From Balaenoptera acutorostrata (taxonomy: Eukaryota; Chordata; Mammalia; Artiodactyla; Balaenopteridae), in NCBI RefSeq assembly GCF_949987535.1, contig NC_080067.1:50590910-50654909 (forward strand): a stretch of DNA of 64,000 bases. The letters run 5' to 3'. Below, piece after piece: positions 35,110-47,624 of the stretch (the first letter of the stretch is position 1; every line of letters starts with the position of its first letter). The notes below the pieces were generated by a model. It did not search any database. It worked only from the letters and a program-made list of their open reading frames with translations, and was not told the DNA's origin. The position numbers were made by a program, and so were the translations under genes.

Positions 35110-35784
35110 TTGTCTTGTGTTTTTATCTCAGTTAAAATACTTTCTAGTTTCCCCTTTCATTAATTCTTTGACACAAGTGTTATTTCAGAGCGTATTTATT
35201 TCCCAAACACTTATGCATACTCCATATTTCTTACTGTTATTGACTCTTGCTTATTCTATTGTGGTTGGAGAAATGCATTTGTATGAATTGGTTCTTTTAA
35301 AATTCACTGAAGCAAATATAATGGCCCCAGAATATGCTCATTTCGGTAAATGCTCTGTGCACTTGAACAGACTGTGGTATATACTGCTGTTTTTACACGG
35401 AGTGTTCTGTGAAGTTCAATTAGGTGAAAATGGTTGACAATATTGTTCAAGTCTTCCATATACCTACTGATTTTCTGTCTACTTTTCTTACTCATTATTG
35501 AGAGAGAGGTGTTGTAATATCTGAAGATAACTGAAAATTTGTCTATTTTCTTCCCAGTTTTTTTTTTTTTTTGCTCCATGCATTTTCAAACTCTTTTATT
35601 AAATGTATAAGTGTTTAGAATTGCTATATAATCTTGACAAATGGAACATTTCATCGGTATCAAATAACTCTCTTTATGCCTCTTAATATCCTGCTCTCAG
35701 AAATGTATTTTGTTTAAATTAACAGAGCACTCCAGGTTTCTTCTGATATGGTTTGTCTTTATCTGGTTTTCTACTTTTCATCTG
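35110..35784 (-). mobile_element. Old L1, ORF2 5' part, right of the young L1
   Basis: 35110-35124 is the right target duplication of the young L1. The rest is antisense old-L1 ORF2: 'tttctagtttcccctttcatt', 'tctattgtggttggagaaatg', 'tgttcaagtcttccatatacc' and 'ttattgagagagaggtgttg'. It joins 28885-29071 exactly across the young insertion. Confidence 0.85.
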
Positions 35785-36186
35785 TTTGCATCTTTATATT
35801 TTTTTAATTTTTGTATCTGTTTTATTTTTTTTTTAATTTAAAAACAATTAATTATTTTATTTATTTATTTTTGGCTATGTTGGGTCTTTGTTGCTGCGTG
35901 CAGGCTTTCTCTAGTTGCGGCGAGCGGGGGCAACTCTTCATTGCAGTGCACGGCCTTCTCACTGTGGTGGCTTCTCTTGTGGCGTGTGGGTTCTAGGCAT
36001 GCGGGCTTCAGTAGTTGTGGCTCACAGGCTCTAGCAGGCAGGCTCAGTAGTTGTGCGCATGGGCTTATTTCCTCTGCAGCATGTGGGATCTTCCCCGAAC
36101 AGGGCTTGAACCTGTGTCCCCTGCATTGGCAGGCAGATTCTTAACCACTGCACCACCAGGGAAGCTCTATTTGCATCTTTATATTT
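35785..36186 (-). mobile_element. CHR-type SINE (copy C) with 17-bp target duplication
   Basis: The perfect duplication tttgcatctttatattt is at 35785-35801 and 36170-36186. The minus-strand SINE runs 35802-36169. Its head carries gcagtggttaagaatctgcc, and box B is degraded (aggttcaagcc). The body has about 20-30 bases of local rearrangement relative to copies A, B and D. The 3' side reads AATAAA, a trailer ending 'tttttaaatt', A11, a second short trailer ending 'aaaaatt', then A's. It lies inside the old L1. Confidence 0.92.
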
Positions 36187-36704
36187 AAAGTAAATTTCTT
36201 ATAGGCAGAATATAATGGTACCTTACTTTCCTCTCCAGTCTGAAAATCTAAGCTTTTTAATTATGCCTATTTTGCTCATTTTTAAAATTTTGAGTTGCAA
36301 AAAACTCCACATCACTTATTTCAACCTTTATCCAAAAATGTAAAAAATGTTAAAGCTATGTAGCCCTGAGTTTCAGATGCTGATCTCCAACCTCAGAGGC
36401 CGGTAAGGAGAGAGGGTCAATATGACAATCTATGCCTGTTTATTAAAGGGTTTGTATTATGAATTATTACTAAGATTATTGATATGATTTTATCTAAATC
36501 TACTATATTGCTATTTACTTTCTATTTGACCCACCTTTCCTTTGTTTTCTTTTTCTTCTTTTTATGCCTTCTTTGAATTAATTGTATATTTTTTATGATT
36601 CCTTTTCTCTTCTCCTGGTCTTTGTGCTACTGTTGTCATAACATTTTAATTCTACATGTCATAAACCCACCACACATTGTTATTTTTAGTTGAAATAGTA
36701 AATT
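36187..36704 (-). mobile_element. Old L1, ORF2 N-terminal part
   Basis: Antisense ORF2 start region: 'aatttcttataggcagaatat', 'tctatgcctgtttattaaagg', 'ttattgatatgattttatc' and 'tactatattgctatttac'. About 140 bases of unrelated sequence at 36285-36425 appear to interrupt it. Confidence 0.75.
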
Positions 36705-36920
36705 ATCTTTTAAAAACAGCTTTACTGAGATATAATTTACACAGTATAAGATTAGCCCATTTAAAGTTTAGAAGTTAATATTTTTAGTTTATTTACAGAA
36801 TTGTGCAACCATCACCATAATCCAATTTTAGAACATTATCCTCACCTTATAGAGAAACCTCATGCCCATTAGTGGTCATTTAACATTCCCTGCCCTAGCC
36901 TCACTCAGTGATCTTTTAAA
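36705..36920 (-). mobile_element. 5'-truncated L1M 3' end with 10-bp target duplication
   Basis: The duplication atcttttaaa lies at 36705-36714 and 36911-36920. Between them is antisense L1M 3' UTR: 'aacagctttactgagatata', 'agcccatttaaagtttagaag' and 'gtgcaaccatcaccataatcc'. The same sense end closes the ancient L1 at 42895. Only about 196 bp were inserted. Confidence 0.75.
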
Positions 36921-38620
36921 GAGATTTAAATAATAATAATGAGAAGAAAAGTGTCATTTTATTTAGCCACGTAATTACCATTTCTGATGTTCTTCATTCC
37001 TTTGTGAGGAGGTGGACTTCCTACAACATTTTTTGCGTGCAATTCTGTTGGTGTTAAAATCTTTCTGCTTTTGTATTTATAAAAATGTCTATTTTGCTCT
37101 TGATTTTGAAAGATATATTGCTGGGTATAGTATTGTGTGTTAATAGTTTTTTTTTTGTTTTTTTTTTTTTCTTTAATTATTTTAAAGTAAAGTAACCATC
37201 TTCTGGCTTGCATTCTTCCTGATGAGAAATCTGTTGTCATCTTTAACTTTGTTCCTCTTTTGCATTGTACCTTCTTTCTCTTCTGCTTTCAAGATTTTCC
37301 CTTTATCATTGATTTTGAGAAATTTGATTATTATGTGCCTTAATGTAGTTTTAATCCTGTTTTTTATACTTAAGTCTGTAGGTTTTCATCAGATTTGAAA
37401 AAAATTTTGACTATTAATTTTTTAGTCCCCCATTTTCCTCTCCTTTGAGGATTTCAATCACACATATGTTTAGCTTCTTGATGTTGTCTCAAACCATACT
37501 GAGGCTGTTTTTTGTTGTTTGTTTTGAGTGTTTTTGTCACTATTTCATCTTGGATATTTCTATTGCTAGGTCCACAAATTCACCAATATTTTCTTCTGCA
37601 TTATCTAATCTACTAATTCCTCCAAGTATGTGTCTTAGACATAGTATTTTTCATATCTAGAAGTTCCAGTTTTTAAAGTATATATCTTTCATGTCTCCGT
37701 TTAACATATTCAGTCTTTACATTAGTTTTTTGAATATATGGAATGCAGTTAAAATAATGATTAAAGTTTTATGGACTAATTTTTATCATCTTTGTAATTT
37801 CTGGGTTGGTGTGAAGTAATCTATTTTTCTCTTAATTATGGATCTTATTTTCTACTTTTTTTTATTCTCAGTAATTTTTGATTGGATGCCAGACATTTTG
37901 AAGTTTATCTTAAGAGTTAAATATTTTTGCATATCTATAAATGTTCTTTAGTTTCGTGGTTGAACAAGGTTAAATTACCTGGAGAGTGTTTGATCCTTTC
38001 ATGTCTTGCTTTTAAATTTGTTAGGCAAGATTAGTGCAGCATTCTGTGGCAAGACCTTTCTGAGTACTCTACCTGATGGACATGAATTATTAGGTTTTTC
38101 ATTCTGAATAGTAAGACCAGGCTCTACGCCCAGACATGTGTAAGCTCCAAGGTTGTTCTCACTAAACCTTTCAGGGTTTATCTTTACTGACCTTGAATAA
38201 TTTTCTCAACTCATGTACTAATCAGTACTCAGCTAAATATCAGAGAGGCCCCCCTGCAGATCTCTGGAGTTCTCTCAGTGGCATCTCTCCACTTCCTGGT
38301 ATTCTTTCCCAGGAGGGAACCACTTTGGTGTATCTGGACTCCTGGCTCCATCTTCTCAATTCAGGGAGACTACCAAGCTCTGCCTGGATTATGCCTGTTT
38401 ACACACCATTTGGAAACTGTCCCAAGGCAATAAGTACTGGGGCATTTGTTGGACTCGTTTTGCTTATTTCTCATCTCTCAGTAGACCTCTGATGCCCCTA
38501 GGTCAAGTGTCCTAAAAACCAGTGTTTTATATATTTTGTCTGCATGTGTGATTATCTTTTTCAAGTTTGTTTCAGGCAGGAGCATAAATTCAGTCCTTAT
38601 TATTCCATCTTGGCCAGAAG
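36921..38620 (-). mobile_element. Old L1, ORF1 and 5' UTR part
   Basis: Antisense ORF1 blocks include 'catcttctggcttgcattcttc', 'gattttccctttatcattg' and 'aatttgattattatgtgcc'. Then 5' UTR blocks follow, such as 'cagacattttgaagtttatc' and 'catgtcttgcttttaaatttg'. The 5' end is marked by ccatcttggccagaagcag (38605-38623), the reverse complement of the usual L1 start. The whole old element thus runs from about 28885 to 38620, minus three later insertions. It is heavily decayed. Confidence 0.75.
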
Positions 38621-38676
38621 CAGAAGTTTCACAATGTAGTTTTCATCCATCAAAATACAGAGAAAAAAACAAAAGC

Positions 38677-39296
38677 AAAAGACTATGTGATTTATGTCAA
38701 AGCGTGCTCTTCCTATGTTTTCCACTAAGAGTTTTATAGTGTCCGGTGTTACATTTAGGCCTTTAATCCATTTTGAATTTATTTTGTGTATGGTGTTAAG
38801 GAGTGTTCTAATTTCATTCTTTTACACGTAGCTGTCCAGTTTTTTCAGCACCACTTATTGAAGAGACTGTCTTTTCTCCATTGTATATTCTTTCCTCCCT
38901 TTTCATAGATTAGGTGACCATAGGTGCATGGGTTTATCTCTGGGCTTTCTATCCTGTTCCATTGATCTATCTTTCTGTTTTTGTGCCAGTAACATACTGT
39001 CTTGATTACTGTAGCTTTGTAGTATTGTTTGAAGTCAGGGAGCCTAATTCCTCCAGCTCTGTTTTTCTTTCTCAAGATTGCTTTAGCTATTGGGGGTCTT
39101 TTGTGTTTCCATGCAAATTGTAAATTTTTTTGTTCTAGTTCTGTGAAAAATGCCTTTGGTAATTTGATAGGGATTGCATTGAATCTGTAGATTGTTTTGG
39201 ATAGTATAGTCATTTTCACAATATTGATTCTTCCAATCCAAGAACATGATATACCTTTCCATCTGTTTGTGTCATCTTTGATTTCTTTCATCAGTA
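38677..39296 (-). mobile_element. L1 insertion, inverted 5' segment with left target duplication
   Basis: The left target duplication aaaagactatgtg is at 38677-38689. Antisense ORF2 runs from 'atttatgtcaaagcgtgctc' to 'gatttctttcatcagta' at 39296. It is partly open (168 codons on the minus strand) because it is relatively young. The 3' end of the same element follows in sense, with about 650 bases of L1 missing between the two. Confidence 0.88.
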
Positions 39297-39834
39297 TATT
39301 TCCATCAACAGAAGAATGGATAAAGAAGAGGTGGCATATATATATGTACAAAATGGAATATTAGCCATAAAAAGGAATGAAATTGTGCAATTTACACAGA
39401 CATGAATGGACCTAGAGACTGTCATACAGAGTGAAGTAAGTCAGAAAGAGAAAAACAAATATCGTATAATATCACTTATATGTGAAATCTAGAAAAATGA
39501 TACAGATGAACTTATTTGCAAAGCAGAAATAGAGACATAGATGTAGAGAATGGACGTATGGATACCAAGGGGGAAGGGGGAATGGGATGAATTGAGAGAT
39601 TGGGATTGACATATATACACTACTATGTATAAAATAGGTAACTAATGAGAACTTACTGTATAGCACAGGGAACAGTACTCAGTGCTCTGTGGGGACCTAA
39701 ATGGGAAGGAAGTCCAAAAAAGAAAGGATATATTTGTACATATAGCTGATTCACTTTGCTGTACAGCAGAAACTAACACAACATTGTATAACAACTATAC
39801 TCCAATAAAAATTAATTTAAAAAAAGACTATGTG
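39297..39834 (+). mobile_element. L1 insertion, sense 3' segment with right target duplication
   Basis: Sense L1 from 'ccatcaacagaagaatggata' through 'gactgtcatacagagtgaag', 'gggattgacatatatacac' and 'tgtatagcacagggaacag' to 'tatactccaataaaaattaattt' and a short A-run. The right copy of the 13-bp duplication is at 39822-39834. With 38677-39296 it forms one twin-primed plus-oriented L1. Confidence 0.9.
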
Positions 39835-40964
39835 TATTGTTAAGAGGCTTTAAAAAAATAATCTTGAATTGTTTAAATACATTATGTCAATCTACTGTAC
39901 ATACTTACATATAACCATGAATTTAGTTCAGAGAAGCACTTATCCTCAAAGAAATTTATGTTAAAGTTTATCATAAAACTTTGATTATAACCCTATAATG
40001 TCTTATTGTTTAACCTTCAACCATTGTGACTTCCATTCTCATTCTTTCCACTATTACATTGATTCCTGGCCATTGACTTTTGTGTGAATTGGATTCCAAT
40101 ACCTCTTTCCAAAACAAACCATGCTGTTTTACATACACTTAGTTTCTCTCTCTCCCAGTTGATGACCTATTATTTACTTTCATATTTCTTTGGGTCTTTC
40201 ATCTATTATCTTCTCAAGCTTCTTGTTCTTGAAGACATATTTTTGTTTAGTTCTGCCTCTAACTCAAGAGGGGGACTGAAAAAAATCAATATTTTTTATC
40301 TGGAAATGTTGACCAATCACTTATTTTCAGAACAAAAACTAAACAGTAGTGAGGATGAGAACACCTGCCTAGTTAGCTGAATCAATCTGATGAACTCAGC
40401 AACCACAAGGCAGGAGATATTGATACCAATTTGCCTTCACTTTCTGGCTGGTGATACCATGTGAGTAAAGACAGATTATTTCTGAGATAACTAATTTATA
40501 AATGGGTAGATTAAAAATTGTAGAAATCCGGAGAGTATTTTGTTTGGCCTAATGTTTGGTTAGATTCTTCAGATTTTCCTTTAACGGCAGAAATAGGCCA
40601 TGTCAAAATAAAGCAAAACAAAACAAAAAATAGACCAGTTATTGCTCAGAACTGGCATAAAATGAATTAAACAAGAACTTGCATAACTAATATTAGCAAC
40701 CAGAGAAGTGAGATTTATCATTAGTTCAAAGGAACGAGGATAAAACTAGAAATAGGATTGAAAATTAAGTGCTTGAGAGTCATATCAATCCAAAAACAAA
40801 CTGGTTTTACACATTAAAAACAAGATGGTATAAATGAGTTGAGAGACTCCTGATAATATTTATTGTGTTTCTGTGTGAGACACCATAACTCAACTGATCA
40901 GGTGTTGACTTGGTGGTGCCTGGGATTAAAAGCAAACATCTCATAGAAAATCTGGTAGACTATA
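39835..40964. other. No gene seen
   Basis: No recognisable gene or named repeat. A 98-codon frame at 40084-40380 has no domain that I recognise. Confidence 0.5.
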
Positions 40965-42895
40965 CAAAAAGACACTCTAACTACTAAGTGAGGCTAGTAA
41001 GATTATAAGATATAAGATTAATATACAAAAATTATCTGTATACCTATATACTAACAATGAACTATCAGAAATTGAAATTTAAAAATCAGTGCCATTCTAA
41101 TAGCATCCAAAAAATGAACTATTTAGGGATAAACCTGACAAAAGATGTACAAAAACTGTACAATGAAAACTACAAAACATAGTGCATATAAAAATTAGAA
41201 AAAATCCAATTAATGGACTGATGACTATTGTTAGGTTGCCAATTCTTTCCAGATTGATCTATTGAATATATAGTCAGGGTAATATCAATAAAAATCCCAG
41301 AAAGCCTTTCTTGTAGAAATTGGCAAATTGATTCTAAAGTTCGTTTAGAAACATAAAGGTCCTAGAAGAGTCAAAGCAGCTTTGATTTAAAAAAAGAACA
41401 AAGTTGGAAGCTTAATATTACTTTATTCTAAGAATTATTATAAAGCTACTGTAATCAAAACAGTGTGGTATAGGCATCAAGATAGACAAATAGATCAATG
41501 GAAGAGTAGAGTCCAGAAGTATACTCAGATATATGGACAAATAATTTCACAAAAAGGCAGATAAGAAAGTCTGTGGAGAAATGACAGTCTTTCCAAAATA
41601 TGGTGCTGGAACAATTAGATATTCTTATGCAAAAGATAAACTTCAATCAATCCATATCTCTCATTGTATGCAAATATATCTAAATGGATTATAATATTAA
41701 ATGTGAAAAACAAAACTATTAAAATTCTAGACGTAAACATAAGAAAAATTGTATGTGACCTTGGATTAGGCAAAGAGTACTTAGATGTGACACTAAAAAT
41801 ATGATTTAAAGAAAAAAATAATAATCAGACTTTAACGAAAGTAAAAACACTTTGCTCTTTGAAAGACATTGTTAAGAGAATAGAAAGATAACCCATAGAC
41901 TAGAAGAAACTATTTGCAAAACATAATCTGCTAAAGGAGTAGTATTCAGATTATATATATATATATATATATATTCATAATGTCTATACGATTAACCTAA
42001 GCCATTTTATATATGCATATATATAAAATCTCAATACTACTCTATTTATCTTAACACTCTATACTAAGATACCAAACTAATTAAGAAAGGCAAAAGATTT
42101 GAACAGACATTTAACCAAAGATTTATGAGTGTCAGATAAGTACATGAAGAGATACTGAGCATCATTAGTCATTAATAAAATTAAAGCTTAACCATTTATC
42201 ACTACTCACTTTATAGATGGCTAAAATTAAAAACACTGACCAACAACATACCAAGTGTTGGCAAAGATATGAAGAACTGAAACTCTCACACATGGTGGTG
42301 GAAATGCAAAACAGTATACCTATTTTGGAAAATAGTTTGACACTTTCTTAAGTGTCCACCCTAGACCTACCATATGTTCCAGTCATTCTATTCCAAAGTC
42401 ATCACCGAAGAGAAAAAAAAGTTAGGTCTATATAGAGATCTGTGCAAGAATATTCACAGCAGCTTGATTTGTAATAGTCCAAAATTGGAAAAAATTCAAA
42501 TGACCACCAATAGGTAAATGAATAAAAAAATCCTGATACATCCATACAAAGGAGTATTATTCAGGGAAAAAAAAGCAACTATTGCAATATGAATCTCATA
42601 ATAACCATGCTGTGTGAAAGATACAATATAAAATGTACACTGTAGAGTGTAAAACAGTAGAAAAATACATAATTATAGAAATCAGCTAATTAACTAGGCA
42701 TGTTGGGGGATCAGGTCAGAGAGGAAATGAGGACAAATGCAAATGAGGAAATTTTGAAGTTGATATGTTCAAAATCTTAATTGTGGTCATAGTTTCACAA
42801 GTGTATACATGAGTTAAAACATATCAAATCATACACTTTAGATGTAAGCAATTAATTATGCATCAATTATATCTCAATAAGGTTGTTAAATATAT
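40965..42895 (+). repeat. Ancient L1M copy, sense, with internal filler
   Basis: ORF2 C-terminal half in sense: 'tacctatatactaacaatga', 'ttagggataaacctgac', 'ctactgtaatcaaaacagtg', 'gatcaatggaagagtagag' and 'tgttggcaaagatatgaagaac'. It ends with the L1M 3' end 'tcaattatatctcaataaggttg'. At 41952-42070 a (TA)n tract and about 100 bases of unrelated sequence break it. No open frame remains. Confidence 0.8.
41952..41974. repeat. (TA)n microsatellite
   Basis: About 11 TA units within the ancient L1. Confidence 0.95.
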
Positions 42896-45244
42896 ATTTT
42901 TAAATCTTGTGATTAAACTGATGGGATTTGGAAGAGTTTAGTTTACATTTCCATGAAATAAGAAAAACTGACATATCACCATATGATAAGGACAAAGGCA
43001 AGGTAAATGCAGAAAATGTTTGCCATACAAGTTCTGTATTCTTTCTGAAGGTGACTACAGCTGAAGTAAAGAGGTGAACAAAATCAGCTCAAAGATTCAT
43101 CATGTCTATATGATTAACATAAGCCATTTGTTTAAGATAAATCCAATTTTTCCTGGTTTTTTTTAAAGACATTTCCTGTAGTTTGTCAAAAACAAAGATT
43201 TTGTGTAATGTGTTATACTGCCAGCAATACATTACTGTAAAAAATATAATATAAAATATATATAGTTTCTTATAACATCATTTAGTGCAGGTTAGAGACA
43301 ACATCAGTTCCGCAGAGACCATTCTACAGTGAATTAAATGATGCAAAGTAAACATGGTTTACATCCACACTGAGATGGGAGTGGGGGTGAGAAGCTTCAA
43401 GGAATGTATGACTTTATTTCAGGGAATAGTTCTAGTAATTATTACTTGATATAAATCTTGCAGTAATTACTAGACATCATATAAATTGAGGTTATAAGTG
43501 ATCATATAAATTACCTCAATAAAGTACTCTTCAAGGAAAAATTTAGAATCATGTAACTTTGCCAAGTTGCCAAGATAAAGATTTTGCAAAATATACTTAC
43601 AGATAATGAAATAACTGATTTGCTAGAGTTCTGTTAGTTACAAATCAATTAAATGACTATCTCTCATTTGTATGTCCAAAGAAATTTTAAAAAAAATTCT
43701 TGTGTTGTCATTATTTCTTGCTACAATTAGGTAATCATGAAATTACGCTAATTTTTATTCTAAAAATAGTATTCACATTTAGAAGACTATTTATCTCTTG
43801 GTTAAGGACCACCAATCTATTCAAGTAAATCTATGGTTTGAAGACAAAGAAATGCATACTTTTAAAGGAGAATTTTTAAAAAATAACATATACCACTTTT
43901 ACTGATTTTGATTCAGTAATATTAACATACAAATTTTACCTATCAATATCAACCGCCTTAAGGAATTCATGTAATTTAGATGAAAAATTCCACGTGGTCA
44001 AATAGTGAGAAAATATAATGAAAATTGTAAACTATATGTTTGTTCTTAACAGATGTATTTAGTAGTAATCAAGAGTATAATCATGGTGAATTGCTCATTG
44101 TGCCTGAAGCCTGCCAGATTCACATACAGAATACTGACTGGTAGGAAATCTTTTCGTTTAGTAAGCTAATTAGTTTGTACTTTTAAGAGGAAATAGAGAG
44201 CATATATTTAAGTTTTAATATTGATTCAACGTTTACTCAGGGTTTAATTTCATTAGAAAGACATTAGTATATGAGGATTCGAAATGGAAAATCATCTGAT
44301 TCTCTTTGTGAGGTATTCTTATGAAAATTAACTAGGAACCTCACGTTTTCCCATTTCTTAGAGTTGGGGGGGAGTTTGTGGGTGATGATGGTGAGTATCA
44401 CCAGAGAGACCATACTATGACTCACCAAAGGCCAGCTGTCTCCTGGGCTCAAATGACCCACTGTGATAGCGATATGGGTTTTCTGTAGAGGATGGCATGT
44501 TTGTATAATTTGCCAAAGACCTCTCCAGGACTCTTGTCTTTATGCATGTTCAGGGCCTCTGAGGAAAAATGCTTGTCTTGACAACAGGAAGATTCAAGCT
44601 GAGTCTCTCTTCCCACTCTAATCTGGTTCTTGGCTTTCAATCAAACACATAACTTGGTACTTACAGTTTATGTAGCACCCCTAGATCCCAGAGTTTATAC
44701 AACAATGGATTCTTAAAACTTCACTAGCATAAGTGAAACAGTGAATGACTATTTAAAGTCTATTAAATCATCTTTGTCTGAAGTTATTTTTGCTTTGAAT
44801 TAAATGCCTGTATTCGTTCGTTTCCCTTTGCGGACACATACATATATGAGTTAACTATGTATGAAGTTGTTTACCATAAAATGTTATTTCTACACCAAAT
44901 TTCTCATTTAACTTCAAATGTCATTTTATTTAAGATGGAGGAATTGTCATTTATTCATGTAAAATAGATCAAATTAGAAAGTTTTCCTATTCATTGCTTA
45001 ATTTTGTTTCAAACTCCTTAAACTTTTTAAAATTACACTATTAGATAGTTTGTGAGCAAATTCACCTTCAATGCTGCCGGCAGATAACAAGTTAATATAC
45101 AAATGGAGAGTCCCACTGTGCTGGGATACTGTGACATTTTAATGCCAACCAAAATATATTGGGGCTTCGGGGATCTTGCAGCATATGAGAAACTTACAAA
45201 TTTCCGGCACCATCCTAGCCTAATAAAGACAAATTCAAAGAACA
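42896..45244. other. No gene seen
   Basis: AT-rich sequence. A copy of the 36-base filler from 41973 occurs at 43093-43128. Short minus-strand frames near 44264-44640 lack recognisable domains. Confidence 0.5.
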
Positions 45245-45580
45245 AAAGAAATAGAAAAGGGCTTCCCTGGTGGCGCAGTGGTTGAGAATCTGCCTGCCAA
45301 TGCAGGGGACACGGGTTCGAGCCCTGGTCTGGGAAGATCCCACATGCCACGGAGCAACTGGGCCCGTGAGCCACAATTACTGAGCCTGCGCGTCTGGAGC
45401 CTGTGCTCCACAACAAGAGAGGCCGCGATAGTGAGAGGCCCGCGCACCGCCATGAAGAGTGGCCCCCGCTTGCCACAACTAGAGAAAGCCCTCGCACAGA
45501 AACGAAGACTCAACACAGTCATAAATAAAAGAACGTGAATTTCTTTAAAAAAAAAAAAAAGAAAGAAAGAAATAGAAAAG
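45245..45580 (+). mobile_element. CHR-type SINE (copy D) with perfect 15-bp target duplication
   Basis: The duplication aaagaaatagaaaag is at 45245-45259 and 45566-45580. The SINE runs from 45260 with ggcttccctggtggcgcag. Box A is tggcgcagtgg and box B gggttcgagccc, both matching a functional tRNA-like promoter. The body ends 'cataaataaaa', then a unique 16-base trailer gaacgtgaatttcttt, then A14. It is little diverged and GC-rich. Open frames across it on either strand are by-products of the SINE. Confidence 0.95.
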
Positions 45581-47300
45581 CCAGTCCATTTTCTAATTTG
45601 TAAGAATTTTCTTATTCCTATCAAATTTGACCAGAACTTACAATAATACTGACATTTAATTAACATTGAAAAACAATTTCTGGAAAAGAAATTTTAAAAA
45701 CAGAAAAATAAAAAAGAAGAATGCAAAACAAAGATATGTTATTCTCACAAAGGAGAATAACTCACATCCTATAAATTCATTAATTTAGCCAGGCTACCTA
45801 GACTGAGTTGTTTTGTTTCTTGATTTCCAGAGAAAAAAATGACATTTTAGACCATGTTTTAGAGCATGATAGTGCATTCTCAATTATTTCTTTTAGTCAT
45901 GGAATTAAAATTGGCTATTGAATGGTTATTAAATATGTGAGCTGTTACATTTTAAGACATTTTACTCACGAATTGGTTGGTATAGACATTTTTTGTCCTT
46001 AATTTGTGTCCTTGATTACAAATTTCTCATGGAAAAGCATTCACATCCCTTATATTTTTATAATCCCAGTCCCCGTCTGTCTCCCTGATTGAAGCATAAA
46101 TGTCTCCTAATTGTCCCCATGTGTAGTCATTCTTCCTCCAGTTTACCTCAAAATAATCTTCCTAAAGTTGAGCTCTAATCCCATTACTTCCCTACTGTGG
46201 GTGAAATAAAGAAGACCTAAATGCCATCACCTAACTCGGAGTACTGTTTAAGGTCCATGCCGTTTCCCCAGAGATAAACTGTAGGCAGGGAATCAATCCA
46301 GATGAAATCAGCCTAAATTCACAGTTAGAGTCGTTGACAAGCCTAGCACCAGCTTGAAGTGACCAAGTGGAGAATTAGTCACACAAAGGGAATTAGTTCA
46401 GTAGGTACCTCAAAGACCCTACGTAAGTAATTTTGGATTCCAAGAACTTTAGAGTAAGCTGCCCTCAATTGTGTCCAGCTGTATTAGTCTCTACAATATC
46501 ACATTAAGGCAGGCATGGGATTTTCCCAAAGTTAGAAGATTTTTGTAACTCATTTCTCTGTGGCTGTGTAACAGAGTTTGTGAGGCAGCATGGAGGAGTC
46601 TGCCAAAAAGCAGAAGCAGCCACAGTGAATTGAGATTTTATGCTTTAAAGGAGGCTCCTGACTTCCTTCTCAAAAAATTAAAAATACACATAATCATCTA
46701 TGAATAAAGGCTAGATTTTTTCACCCTCTTTAAAAGTCTTGTATGACTTTCACCATAATTCTAAATGTGTGTTGTGATTTCATTAAAGTGAACAGGTAGT
46801 ATTCCTGATGTAGTCTCTGATATTCACTACCTCCACATAATCAAATACATGCTACATATATGAACTTTGGTAAAACACTTGGAGTATAGCACATATTTAT
46901 TCATGACTCTAAATAGCCTTTCTCAACCAAGGTTCTGAGAAAACTAAGCACTACTAAATTTTTCTCAGTTCTCCCAAGGAAGGTACATAGCTAGTGCCAT
47001 CTAGATGCATAAAAGATGAGTTAATTTATTACACACAATGAATGCCTCAAGCATTAGGGAAATTGTGTCATGGAAACTCAGTTGAGAAGGTCTGTTTTTG
47101 AAATCAAATTAAATCCAACTTGAGCACCAATTTTCAAAAACAGAAGAGAAATCTAATGTCAGCTGTTTTGATCCTTCTTTAGGTCTACACAGGTGGACTC
47201 CTTGGAGACACTAGGGTTTACCAGATGTCACTGCAGCTGCATTTTTTCCCCTGCAGTCATGCATACTGCCATCAAAAACTCCTGGTGGTCATGCTCCATC
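45581..47300. other. No gene seen
   Basis: Contains repeat-like phrases such as 'aataatcttcctaaagttgagctc' near 46150 that I cannot assign to a family. No coding sequence is supported. Confidence 0.45.
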
Positions 47301-47624
47301 TGAAGTGTTATTTATTTATTTATTTTTGATTGTAGTAAAACATAACATAAGACCTACTCTCTTAACAAATCTTTAAATGCGCAATACTATGGACACATTT
47401 TGTTAAACATAGGCACAATGTTGTATAGGCACAATGTACGTTTAGAGCTGATCTCCAAAACTTATTCATCTTGTATAACTGAAACTTTGCACCCATTGAA
47501 TAGCAACTCTCCATTTCCTCCTTCCCACAGCCCCTGGCACTATTCTACTCTCTGTTTCTATAGGTTTGACTACTTTAAGTATCTCATGTGAGTGGAATCA
47601 TGCAGTATTCATTTCTGTGACAAA
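47301..47624 (-). mobile_element. L1M insertion, antisense 3' UTR segment
   Basis: The left duplication tgaagtg starts at 47301. A (TTTA)n tail follows, and then the antisense L1M 3' UTR: 'tagtaaaacataacataag', 'tgaaactttgcacccattg', 'tggcactattctactctctg' and 'gagtggaatcatgcagtatt', up to 'tctgtgac'. Orientation flips at about 47624. It pairs with 47625-48223. Confidence 0.75.

Noticed and set aside
45260..45335. tRNA gene
   Set aside because: The tRNA-like boxes belong to the head of a CHR SINE with poly(A) tail and target duplication; there is no complete cloverleaf or mature tRNA end.
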